This document shows positions 25,424 through 35,377 of a DNA stretch of 39,513 nucleotides, piece by piece. The stretch covers positions 1 to 39,513 of the forward strand of contig SBGZ01000082.1 in NCBI GenBank assembly GCA_006226415.1. The letters are read 5' to 3'. Numbering within the stretch: position 1 is the stretch's first letter; each line of letters begins with the position of its first letter. Both the position numbers and the translations under genes were made by a program. Origin of the DNA: Alphaproteobacteria bacterium. GTDB taxonomy: Bacteria; Pseudomonadota; Alphaproteobacteria; M2410. The notes under the pieces were generated by a model. That model had not been told where the DNA came from and did not search any database. It saw only the letters and a list, made by a program, of their open reading frames with translations.

Positions 25424-27246
25424 ATGACCTCTGATATCCTGCCCCTGGCGGCAGATTTCCCAGAAAGCTCTGAGAGCGCCTGGGAAGCCCTGGTAACCAA
25501 GGCCTTAAATGGCGCCGACCTTGAAAAGCGCCTGGTCAAAAAGAGCGCCGATGGGCTCACCATCCGCCCGCTTTACACCGGTAAGAACGCCCGCGCCCTG
25601 CCGCGCCCGCCCGAAGCTGCCCGCCTGGTGGAGCGTCCCCAGCCCTGGGACGTAGCCGCCTCCCATGCCCATCCGGACCTTGAGCAGACCAACAAGGCGA
25701 TCCTGGAAGACTTATCAGGCGGTGTTTCCGCCATCACCCTTGCGCTTGGACCCGCCCTTGGCAGCGCGCGCGACCTTGAAACAACCCTCAAGGGCGTTCA
25801 CCTTCCCATGGCGGGCGTCAACCTGGACGGCGCGAGCCCCGATCAGGCGGGCTGGCTCCTGGATCTCTTCAGCAACGCTGGCGCGCCGGAAGAAGTGCGC
25901 GGCAACTTAGGCCTCGACCCCTTGGGTGCCTGGGCCCGGCAAGGGGGTAGCCCGAAGGACGCCGATGCCACTTTAAGCGCCTGCGGCCAGATCGCGGCCC
26001 GCGCCAAATCCTTCGCCCATGTCACCACCTTCGTCGCCGACGAGCGCTGGGTGCACGAGGCGGGCGGCACCAATGTGCAAGGCCTCGCGGCGCAGCTCAG
26101 CACCGCCGTTTCTTATCTGCGCCGCCTCGCGGCGGACGGCTTTACTGTCACGGAGGCAGCCCGGCAAATCCAGTTCACCAGCGTTACCGACAGCGACCTT
26201 TACGCCGCGGTCGCCAAACTGCGCGCGCTTAAAATCCTCTGGACACGGATCATTGAGGCCTCTGACGGCAATGCCAAAGACGGCCCGATCGTTCTGACAG
26301 CTCAAACCTCCCGCCGCGCGCTCACGAGGCGCGATCCATACGTCAATATCTTGCGTGGCTGCGCTGGCGGCTTTGCCGCAGCCCTGGGCGGCGCCTCGGC
26401 CATCACCGTTCTGCCCTTTACCGAAGCGCTCGGATATCCCACGGCCCGGGCGCGCCGGGTTGCCCGCAACACGCAAGTTTTGCTGGCCGAAGAATCAAGC
26501 CTTGGCCGGGTCGATGATCCCGCCGCCGGGTCTTATGCCTTTGAGGATCTGACCCGCCAGACCGCGGAAAGCGCGTGGGCAACCTTCCAGGCCATTGAGG
26601 CCGAAGGCGGCCTCCTCGCGGCGCTTCAGTCCGGCAGCCTTGCCGCCCAGGTCGCAGAGGCCAAGGAAAAGCTCCTCCGCGCCGTGGCGACCCGCAAGGA
26701 ACCGCTCACCGGCACCTCCGAGTTCCCCCATCTGGCCGAAGCCGCCTTGGACATTGAGCCCTTCGCGCCCACCGTGAGCCCCGCGCCGGAGGCGCCTTTC
26801 CCGGCATTTGAAGCCTTCCGCCTGGCCGAGCCTTTTGAAGCCTGCCGCGACAAGTCCGATGCCTATATGAAGCAAACCGGCCACCGCCCGCGCGTGCTCC
26901 TCTGGCCGCTCGGCACCCCTGCCGATGACACGCCGCGCATCACCTTTGCGCGCAACTTCTTTGAAGCTTTGGGGATTGAGGCTCTCATCCCGGAAGGAGA
27001 TCCTGAGGCGGCAGCCCCCGAGAGCCGCCTCGCCATCCTTTGCTCCTCTGACGCGCTTTATAAGGAAAAAGCTGCCCAAGCCGCCAAAGCGGCCAAGGCC
27101 AAGGGCATTCAATATCTCTACCTTGCTGGCGCGCCGGGTGAGTTGAAGGACACGCTCACCGCTGCGGGCGTCGATGATTTTATATTCATGGGCTGCGATC
27201 TTTTAAAGGTCGCGCAAAAAGCCTATGCCGAATTGGGAGACGCCCC

Positions 27247-27250
<4 letters not shown>
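25424..27250 (+). CDS. mutA: Methylmalonyl-CoA mutase small (beta) subunit
   Basis: This 608-aa non-catalytic subunit forms the heterodimeric cobalamin-dependent mutase that interconverts (R)-methylmalonyl-CoA and succinyl-CoA. It has the same TIM-barrel plus B12-fold layout as the large subunit, for example [25 protein letters not shown] and the [25 protein letters not shown] segment. The C-terminal B12-like domain (from about 485, [16 protein letters not shown]) lacks the DxHxxG cobalamin ligand motif, as expected for the small subunit. AAAGGCGAG precedes the ATG. The stop overlaps the start of the large subunit gene (ATGA). Confidence 0.93.
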
Positions 27251-29391
<2,141 letters not shown>

Positions 29392-29461
29392 AAAAACCTT
29401 CTCCTTGAGGCCTGACCCGGGAGGCCAATGGCTTTGGTTTGGCAGAAGACTTTGAATTTCC

Positions 29462-29645
29462 AAGCTCCCCCGCGAAGGCGGGGGTCCAGAGCAACCCTTA
29501 CAAGGCGTCAATTGTCGCCCCTGGGTTCCCGCCTGCGCGGGAACACCTGCGATGGTACCAAGCTCCCCCGCGAAGGCGGGGGTCCAGAGCGACCCGCACA
29601 AGGCGTCAATTGTCGCCCCTGGGTTCCCGCCTGCGCGGGAACACC
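29462..29645. repeat. Two tandem copies of an 86-bp double-hairpin repeat (98-bp period)
   Basis: The copies lie at 29462-29547 and 29560-29645. Each contains hairpin A (CCCCCGC-GAAG-GCGGGGG, first copy 29467-29484), a conserved linker including GTCAATTGTCGCCCCTGGG, and hairpin B (TTCCCGC-CTGC-GCGGGAA, first copy 29526-29543). Only a few bases differ between the copies. The same unit recurs after the GlcD-like gene and, decayed, at 11835. It is intergenic and shows no coding sense. The 298 bases from 29392 to 29689 hold nothing else I can support. Confidence 0.88.
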
Positions 29646-29689
29646 ACCATGTAAAAAATGCACTTTGGTAATCCGGCGATACGAAACAC

Positions 29690-30055
29690 TCACCCTTTCG
29701 GCGGGCCCTCAAAGACAAACCGCACGAGACCTCTGAGCACGATCCATGCGACCGGCACGGCAATGAGGGTTTTCATCAGGCCGAACTGGGTATAGAGCCC
29801 CGGCGTCGCATAGATCGGCACCAGAAAGGCAAACTCCTGCAAGGGCGTGCGGATGAAACTCGTCGCCTTTGATTTAAACAGCGCCGACACCTCGTCCTCG
29901 CGCCGGAGCCAGGCCATCAGCACCGCGCGCCCGATCGCCAATCCGCCGAACGCCAGCGCCGCCAGCTCAAAACCATTGCCGTCATAAATCCGCCAGGTGC
30001 CATAGAGCACCCCAACGCCCGTGATTAGCGAGATAAGCCCGCGAATGAGTTTCAT
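29690..30055 (-). CDS. Small membrane protein between mutB and meaB, unknown function
   Basis: This is a 121-aa protein I do not recognise. Hydrophobic helices lie near residues 3-22 (LIRGLISLITGVGVLYGTW), 31-48 (LAALAFGGLAIGRAVLMA), 75-92 and 96-112 (TLIAVPVAWIVLRGLVRFV), so it is probably an inner-membrane protein. I chose the ATG at 30055, preceded by AGGGGA. The open frame to 30133 adds a basic leader without a ribosome site. It is encoded opposite to mutAB and meaB and splits what is usually a continuous cluster. It starts divergently from meaB with 89 bases between the two starts. Confidence 0.7.
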   Translation of the reverse strand: MKLIRGLISLITGVGVLYGTWRIYDGNGFELAALAFGGLAIGRAVLMAWLRREDEVSALFKSKATSFIRTPLQEFAFLVPIYATPGLYTQFGLMKTLIAVPVAWIVLRGLVRFVFEGPPKG

Positions 30056-30144
30056 ATAAGTCCCCTGTCTTGCGCCCAAACCTTCGGGAAAAACTCTACC
30101 ACGCGTCTTGCATCTGCGCCAAATCTCTGTCACCTCTTTACCTC

Positions 30145-31134
30145 ATGACCCTACCCACGCGGCCCACCACGAAAGAGCTGATCGACGGCGTCCGGCAAGG
30201 CGACATGCCCATGCTGGCGCGCGCCATCACGCTTGTGGAATCGAGAGCCCCGCGCCACAAAAAGGAGGCCCAGGAGCTGCTCCTTGCGCTCCTGCCCGAC
30301 ACCGGCGGCGCTCAGCGCATCGGCATCACCGGCGTGCCCGGGGTTGGCAAATCCACCTTCATTGAGAGCTTTGGCAAGATGCTGACCGCCGGGGGTCACA
30401 AAGTGGCGGTGCTCGCGGTCGACCCCTCGTCCAGTCGCACCGGCGGCTCGATCCTCGGCGACAAAACGCGCATGGGGACCCTCGCCGCTGACCCGAACGC
30501 CTTCATCCGGCCCTCCCCGTCGGCGGGCACGCTCGGCGGCGTCACCGCCATGACCCGCGAAACCATGGCGCTCTGCGAGGCGGCGGGCTTTGACGTGATC
30601 CTGGTGGAAACCGTCGGCGTTGGTCAGTCCGAGACCATGGTCGCCGAAATGGTCGATTTCTTCCTTGTACTGATGTTACCGGGCGCGGGCGATGAACTGC
30701 AGGGCATCAAGAAAGGCGTGCTCGAGATCGCCGACATGATCGCCGTCAACAAGGCCGATGGCGAAAACGGCAAGCGCCGCGCCGAGGCCGCCGCGCGCGA
30801 ATATGATCACGCCCTCCACATCATGACCCCGGCAAGCCCCAACTGGTCGCCGCCGGTTCTGACCTGTTCCGGCCTTAAGGGAGAGGGCCTTCAGGCCATC
30901 TGGGAAAAGATCGAAGAGCACCGCGAAAAGCTTACAGAGAGCGGCGAGATCGCCGCGCGCCGCACCGAGCAACAGGTGCGCTGGATGTATGCCATGATTG
31001 AGGACCGGCTCATGGCCCGCCTCTATGCGGACGACAAGGTCAAAGCCCGCCTCAAAACCCTCGAAGCCCAGCTCCGCGCCGGCACAACCACCGCCACCCT
31101 GGCCGTGGAAGAGGTGATGGAGCTGTTGAGGTAA
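30145..31134 (+). CDS. meaB: Methylmalonyl-CoA mutase-associated GTPase MeaB
   Basis: This 329-aa G-protein chaperone loads adenosylcobalamin into methylmalonyl-CoA mutase and protects it from inactivation. It is also known as ArgK/YgfD family. The P-loop GVPGVGKST is at 63-71, AVDPSSSRTGGSILGDKTRM follows, VETVGVGQSE holds the switch region and VNKADG gives the guanine-specificity motif. The C-terminal dimerisation helices contain RWMYAMIEDRL. The start at 30145 gives the family N-terminus. The upstream in-frame ATG at 30070 would add 25 unlikely residues. Its place next to mutAB supports the role. Confidence 0.95.
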   Translation: MTLPTRPTTKELIDGVRQGDMPMLARAITLVESRAPRHKKEAQELLLALLPDTGGAQRIGITGVPGVGKSTFIESFGKMLTAGGHKVAVLAVDPSSSRTGGSILGDKTRMGTLAADPNAFIRPSPSAGTLGGVTAMTRETMALCEAAGFDVILVETVGVGQSETMVAEMVDFFLVLMLPGAGDELQGIKKGVLEIADMIAVNKADGENGKRRAEAAAREYDHALHIMTPASPNWSPPVLTCSGLKGEGLQAIWEKIEEHREKLTESGEIAARRTEQQVRWMYAMIEDRLMARLYADDKVKARLKTLEAQLRAGTTTATLAVEEVMELLR

Positions 31135-31146
31135 CAGCGCTATCCC

Positions 31147-31327
31147 ACCTCTCCCTATGGGAGAGGTCAAAACACGTCAGTGTTTTGGGTGAGGGGTTGA
31201 CCCCTCATCCACCAAAGCCGCCAATAGGATTGGCGGCCTCGGTCCCCCTTCTCCCCAAGGGAGAAGGTGATTGTCATTTGTCTTCGAGCCCCTCCTCCCG
31301 TAATCTCCTTCTATCAAGGAGAAGGAG
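31147..31327. repeat. Array of six inverted repeats upstream of the GlcD-like gene
   Basis: Consecutive perfect stems are at 31147-31167 (ACCTCTCCC-TAT-GGGAGAGGT), 31169-31186 (AAAACAC-GTCA-GTGTTTT), 31191-31206 (GAGGGG-TTGA-CCCCTC), 31217-31237 (GCCGCCAAT-AGG-ATTGGCGGC), 31247-31267 (CCTTCTCCC-CAA-GGGAGAAGG) and 31305-31327 (CTCCTTC-N9-GAAGGAG). The first may end meaB transcripts. The last includes the ribosome-binding site of the next gene. Confidence 0.85.
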
Positions 31328-31335
31328 GAACTCCG

Positions 31336-32745
31336 ATGACACAAACACCGCCGCAAGAGCTGTTGGACAAGCTTATCAAGATCGTGGGCCCGAACGGCAT
31401 CATTGAGGATGAGGCGCGCGGGCCCGGGCCCATCGTGCGCCCGCACGACACGGGCGAGGTGGCGGCGGTCCTGAAGGCCTGCAACGAGGCGCGCTATCCG
31501 GTCGTCCCCATCGGCGGCAATACCACCATGGTCCAGGGCACCCACCGGGTGCAGGGCGAGATCGGCCTCTCCCTCGAGCGGCTCAATGAGATTGAAGAGA
31601 TCGACCTGGCGAGCCGCACCATGACCGTGGGCGCGGGGTGCATTTTGCAGACCGTGCAGGAGACCGCGGAGGAAAACGGCCTCCTCTTCCCGCTTGATCT
31701 CGGCGGCCGGGGCTCGGCCACCATCGGCGGCAATATCTCCACCAATGCCGGCGGCAACCGGGTCATCCGCTATGGCATGACCCGCGACATGGTGCTGGCG
31801 CTTGAGGCCGTGCTGCCCGATGGCACGATTTTGCCGATGCAAGGCAAGGCCCTTAAAAACAACACCGGCTATGATCTAAAACACCTCTTCGTGGGCGGCG
31901 AAGGCACGCTCGGCATTGTCACCAAGGCGATCTTGCGCCTGCGCCCCCTGCCCACCTCCGACAATTGCGCCTATGTGGCAGTGCCAAGCTTTAAGGCGCT
32001 GACAGCCTTTCTCTCCCACATGGAGGCGGCAAGCGCCGGCACGCTCTCGTCCTTTGAGGCGATCTGGGCTGACTATTATGAATTCATCACCGGCGAGCTC
32101 ACCCCGCACAAACCCCCGCTCCCCCATGGCTCCCCCTTCTATGTGCTGATTGAAAACCTCGGTGTCGATCAGGACAAGGACCACGCCCGCTTTGAGGAGA
32201 TTCTGGGAGAGGCGCTCGAGCGCGAGCTCATCACCGATGCGGTGATCGCCAAGTCCGAAGCTGAACGCAAGGCCATGTGGGAGATCCGCGACGATGTCTT
32301 CCAGATGGTGCACATCGCGCCGCTCTGGGCCTTTGATATTTCCGTGGCCATTGGCGACATGGAAAATTACACGGTCGACCTCAAGGCCCGCCTATCTGAG
32401 CGCTGGCCGAACCATCACCTCATGATCTTCGGCCACCTTGGCGACGGCAATCTGCATGTCATCGTTGCGGTCGGCGATGGCTCGGACGAAACCCACCACG
32501 AAGTGGAAGCCATCGTCTATGACGGCGTGCGCAAACTCAACGGCTCGGTTTCCGCCGAGCACGGCATCGGCCTTGAAAAGCGCGACTACCTCAGCTGGAC
32601 CCGCTCTGAGGAGGAGATCGCCCTCATGAAACAGATCAAGAAGATTTTCGACCCGAACGGCATCCTCAATCCGGGCAAGGTCTTCTCCGATGGCAAATCC
32701 TATCCCCACACCCCCTCGCCCCTGGAGCGCACAGCGGCGGAGTAA
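31336..32745 (+). CDS. FAD-binding oxidoreductase, GlcD / D-2-hydroxyacid dehydrogenase type
   Basis: This is a 469-aa flavoprotein of the PCMH-FAD family, comparable to D-lactate dehydrogenase (cytochrome), GlcD and D-2-hydroxyglutarate dehydrogenase. The FAD domain (about 30-210) carries VPIGGNTTMVQGT and a GGRGSATIGGNISTNAGG stretch. The C-terminal domain has the metal/substrate motif GHLGDGNLH at 366-374 and ends with the typical FDPNGILNPGKVF. I chose the start at 31336, which has GGAGG eight bases upstream. The open frame to 31267 runs through repeat DNA. A 2-hydroxyacid such as D-lactate or D-2-hydroxyglutarate is the likely substrate, with electrons passed to a membrane or flavoprotein acceptor. 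Confidence 0.88.
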   Translation: MTQTPPQELLDKLIKIVGPNGIIEDEARGPGPIVRPHDTGEVAAVLKACNEARYPVVPIGGNTTMVQGTHRVQGEIGLSLERLNEIEEIDLASRTMTVGAGCILQTVQETAEENGLLFPLDLGGRGSATIGGNISTNAGGNRVIRYGMTRDMVLALEAVLPDGTILPMQGKALKNNTGYDLKHLFVGGEGTLGIVTKAILRLRPLPTSDNCAYVAVPSFKALTAFLSHMEAASAGTLSSFEAIWADYYEFITGELTPHKPPLPHGSPFYVLIENLGVDQDKDHARFEEILGEALERELITDAVIAKSEAERKAMWEIRDDVFQMVHIAPLWAFDISVAIGDMENYTVDLKARLSERWPNHHLMIFGHLGDGNLHVIVAVGDGSDETHHEVEAIVYDGVRKLNGSVSAEHGIGLEKRDYLSWTRSEEEIALMKQIKKIFDPNGILNPGKVFSDGKSYPHTPSPLERTAAE

Positions 32746-32783
32746 GGCGCACCTCAATCCAAGGGATAAAACAGATACGGCGT

Positions 32784-32860
32784 TCCCCCGCGAAGGCGGG
32801 GGTCCAGAGCGCCGCGCACTGGCATCATTTGTCGCCCCTGGGTTCCCGCCTGCGCGGGGA
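32784..32860. repeat. Further copy of the double-hairpin repeat
   Basis: The sequence has CCCCCGC-GAAG-GCGGGGG, a linker ending in TTGTCGCCCCTGGG, and TCCCCGC-type hairpin B (GTTCCCGCCTGCGCGGGGA). It matches the tandem copies at 29462-29645, with changes in the linker only and one at the end of hairpin B. Confidence 0.85.
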
Positions 32861-33128
32861 TGACACGAGATATTTGGAACCGCTCAAAATCAACTAGGCC
32901 CGACTGGGCCTCCGGCGAAGCCCGCCCTCGCGGAGCCGGTCGGGCAACCGACCTGGCGCGAGCGATAAAAATGAGCGCGCACGGGCGTCAATTGTCGCCC
33001 CAGGGTTCGCCCCTCACGCGGAAACACGAACATTTGATGTGCAAACAACTTCACACAAAAAGGTCCGGATAGGATTTATCATTGATTTCACTGGTCTAAA
33101 ACCGGTAGAAGAGCCGCTTCCAAGGCAA

Positions 33129-33157
33129 TTGTCTTTGACGTCCGCGTTCAATAAGAT
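33129..33157 (+). promoter_or_regulatory. Candidate promoter of the peptide transporter operon
   Basis: TTGTCT (33129-33134) and TAAGAT (33152-33157) are separated by 17 bases. The predicted start near 33164 gives a leader of about 80 bases containing the GTAAAC palindrome. The match to consensus is moderate. Confidence 0.35.
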
Positions 33158-33205
33158 CATCGCGGTCGAGGGGGAGAACCAGCAGGTTCAAAACAGGGTT
33201 TCAAC

Positions 33206-33220
33206 GTAAACTAGGTTTAC
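33206..33220. promoter_or_regulatory. Palindromic operator candidate GTAAAC-TAG-GTTTAC
   Basis: This perfect inverted repeat with 6-base arms lies 24 bases upstream of the first permease start codon and downstream of the candidate promoter. Its short arms and A/T-rich core resemble a binding site for a dimeric repressor. No regulator gene is adjacent. Confidence 0.45.
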
Positions 33221-33244
33221 ATAAAACGGGCGCGGCACCAGTCT

Positions 33245-34270
33245 ATGCGTGATTATTTCTTTCGGCGGCTTCTTTTGATCCCGCCAACGCTTCTTGGAAT
33301 TACCATTATCGTCTTTGCCATTACACGGCTGGTTCCTGGGGGTCCTCTAGAGCGCGCCATCATGGAAGCCCAGCAGTTTGATGCCTCCGGCGGCGGCGGA
33401 TCTTCGTCTCAGGCCGGTCAGGACATGGCCCTTTCCGAGGAACAACTCCAGCAATTGAAAGAATATTACGGCTTCGACAAGCCGATCCTGCAAAGCTACG
33501 TAGAGTGGGTCGGCAAGGTGGTCACCGGTGATCTGGGCCGATCCTATCGTTACAACGAGCCCGTCTGGGATGTCATCAAAGGCCGCTTCCCCATCTCTTT
33601 GTATTACGGGATCATCACCCTCATCATAACCTACGGCATATGTATTCCCTTAGGGGTCATGAAGGCGCTACGACATCGAACCCTGGTCGACAACTTCACC
33701 TCAATCCTTATTTTTATCGGCTACGCGATCCCGGGCTATGCGCTGGGCGCCCTGCTTTTGCTCTTTTTCTCGGTGAACCTGGAATGGTTCCCCATGGGCG
33801 GTTTTGTCTCCTATGATTTTTCTGACATGACGTTCGGCGAAAAAGTCATGGACCTTGTCAATCACTCGGTGCTGCCGCTGATCTGCTATCTGGTCGGGTC
33901 TTTTGCCTTTGTCACGCTGCTGATGAAAAACCACCTGATGGACAATCTGGCCGCCGACTACATTCGAACCGCTGTCGCCAAGGGCGTTTCCTTCCGCAAG
34001 GCGGTCACCGGCCACGCGCTGCGCAATTCCTTGATCCCAATTGCCACCACCTTCGGGCAGAACATTACCCTTCTGGTCGGCGGCTCTTTCCTGATCGAGT
34101 TTATTTTCGACATCGACGGTTTCGGCCTTCTGGGCCTCAACGCCATCTTCGATCGGGATTATCCGATCGTCATGGGCATCGTGCTCTTGTCCAGCTTGCT
34201 GCTGCTCATTGGCAACATCATTTCAGACTTCCTGGTGGCGATGGTTGATCCGCGCATCCGGTTTAACTAA
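33245..34270 (+). CDS. Peptide ABC transporter permease, YejB/OppB type
   Basis: This is a 341-aa inner-membrane permease (PF00528) with an N-terminal helix (LLLIPPTLLGITIIVFAITRLVPGGP) and about five further helices. The cytoplasmic EAA loop, which contacts the ATPase, is visible as DYIRTAVAKGVSFRKAVTGH. An insertion after the first helix with GGGGSSSQAGQDMALSEEQ is characteristic of the YejB subgroup rather than OppB or DppB. YejABEF imports oligopeptides and microcin C in enterobacteria. Members elsewhere take up various peptides. It is the first gene of the operon and the second permease starts 18 bases later. The ATG has only a weak ribosome site. Confidence 0.92.
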   Translation: MRDYFFRRLLLIPPTLLGITIIVFAITRLVPGGPLERAIMEAQQFDASGGGGSSSQAGQDMALSEEQLQQLKEYYGFDKPILQSYVEWVGKVVTGDLGRSYRYNEPVWDVIKGRFPISLYYGIITLIITYGICIPLGVMKALRHRTLVDNFTSILIFIGYAIPGYALGALLLLFFSVNLEWFPMGGFVSYDFSDMTFGEKVMDLVNHSVLPLICYLVGSFAFVTLLMKNHLMDNLAADYIRTAVAKGVSFRKAVTGHALRNSLIPIATTFGQNITLLVGGSFLIEFIFDIDGFGLLGLNAIFDRDYPIVMGIVLLSSLLLLIGNIISDFLVAMVDPRIRFN

Positions 34271-34288
34271 GGGAGGAGATAAGACCCC

Positions 34289-35371
34289 ATGGCCATTTCC
34301 TTCTTTAAGATGAACCCGCTCACCGTTAAGAAACTCCGGCGTTTTCGCCAGATCAAGCGGGGCTATTATTCCTTCCTGCTGATTATCGCCTTTTTGGTGA
34401 TCTCCGCCGCCGCGCCGCTGTTGGTGGGAAACCGCGCGCTCTTCGTCAAATACGACGGGGAACTGTTCACGCCGGTCTTTACCGCCTTTCATCCGGGCAC
34501 CGACTTTGGCTTTGACTATTCCTATGAGGTCAATTACCGGGATCTCGCGGACAGATGCGCTGCGGAACCGGAGCTGAACTGCTCGGTTATCATGCCGCTG
34601 GTACCCTATTCGCCCTACGAAATGTCGGCCTATGAAGGGGTCTTTAAACCCGAGCCGCCCAATACGGCCCAAAAACACTATTTGGGCACCGATACAACCG
34701 GCCGCGACATTCTCGCCCGCCTCTTTTACGGCACCCGCATTGCCTTCGTCTTTGCCATTGCCTTCATGTTGGCGGTTTATGCCATCGGTGTCGCCATCGG
34801 CTGTATGATGGGCTACTTCGGCGGACTGTTTGACCTCATCCTGCAGCGTCTCATTGAGATCTGGTCCAACATTCCCTTCCTTTACATGGTGATCATCGTT
34901 TTCTCTGTGATCCCCTCAACCTTTTCGATCCCGACCCGCATTGCCATCTTGCTCCTGGTTCTGGTGCTCTTCTCCTGGACCTCCATGACCTATTACATGC
35001 GCACCGCGACCTATAAGGAAAAAGAGCGCGACTATACGGCTGCCGCTCGCATCCTCGGCGCTTCAACCTCGCGGATCATCTTCCGGCACATTTTGCCCAA
35101 CACCATTTCAACGCTGGTAACTTTCGCGCCGTTCACAATTGTTTCGGCGATCACTTCAATCACAGCCTTGGACTTTTTGGGTTACGGCCTGCCGGTCCCG
35201 ACGCCGAGCCTGGGCGAGCTGTTGAAGCAAGGCACGGCGACCCTGCGCACCGCGCCCTGGATTGTCGCCTCGGCCTTCGGCACGTTGGTTGTCATTCTCA
35301 CGCTCGTCACCTTTGTCGGTGAAGCGGTTCGCGAAAGCTTCGATCCGAAGAAATTCACCATTTACCAGTAA
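34289..35371 (+). CDS. Peptide ABC transporter permease, YejE/OppC type
   Basis: This 360-aa partner permease has an N-terminal helix (YYSFLLIIAFLVISAAAPLLVGN) and a large periplasmic insert between helices 1 and 2 (about residues 48-135). The insert includes DFGFDYSYEVNYRDLADRC, typical of YejE. The LGTDTTGRDILARLFYGTRI motif of the OppC family follows, and the EAA loop is DYTAAARILGASTSRIIFRH. GGGAGG precedes the ATG. The substrate-binding protein gene starts six bases downstream. An ATPase gene (yejF-like) is expected but would have to lie beyond the right edge or elsewhere. Confidence 0.92.
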   Translation: MAISFFKMNPLTVKKLRRFRQIKRGYYSFLLIIAFLVISAAAPLLVGNRALFVKYDGELFTPVFTAFHPGTDFGFDYSYEVNYRDLADRCAAEPELNCSVIMPLVPYSPYEMSAYEGVFKPEPPNTAQKHYLGTDTTGRDILARLFYGTRIAFVFAIAFMLAVYAIGVAIGCMMGYFGGLFDLILQRLIEIWSNIPFLYMVIIVFSVIPSTFSIPTRIAILLLVLVLFSWTSMTYYMRTATYKEKERDYTAAARILGASTSRIIFRHILPNTISTLVTFAPFTIVSAITSITALDFLGYGLPVPTPSLGELLKQGTATLRTAPWIVASAFGTLVVILTLVTFVGEAVRESFDPKKFTIYQ

Positions 35372-35377
35372 GGAACC

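Larger units (their letters stand above)
32746..33244. other. 499-base intergenic region: repeats, then promoter region of the peptide transporter operon
   Basis: No gene is supported. The left half is built of palindromic repeats: one copy of the double-hairpin unit at 32784-32860, an unrelated inverted repeat with arms GCCCGAC and GTCGGGC at 32898-32945, and a decayed partial double-hairpin copy at 32983-33027. The right half (about 33050-33244) has lower GC content and carries promoter-like and operator-like sequences for the operon that follows. The frame 32860-33072 consists of repeat sequence and is not a gene. Confidence 0.75.

Noticed and set aside
29462-29645. Possible CRISPR array from repeated units
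   Set aside because: Only two tandem units, and the sequence between the hairpins is itself repeated. There are no unique spacers and no cas genes in the window.
30070-30144. Longer N-terminus for MeaB starting at 30070
   Set aside because: The extra 25 residues do not resemble the family, and the MTLPTRPTTKELIDGV start at 30145 does.
32860-33072. 70-aa open frame in the intergenic region
   Set aside because: It consists of palindromic repeat sequence and has no ribosome site.
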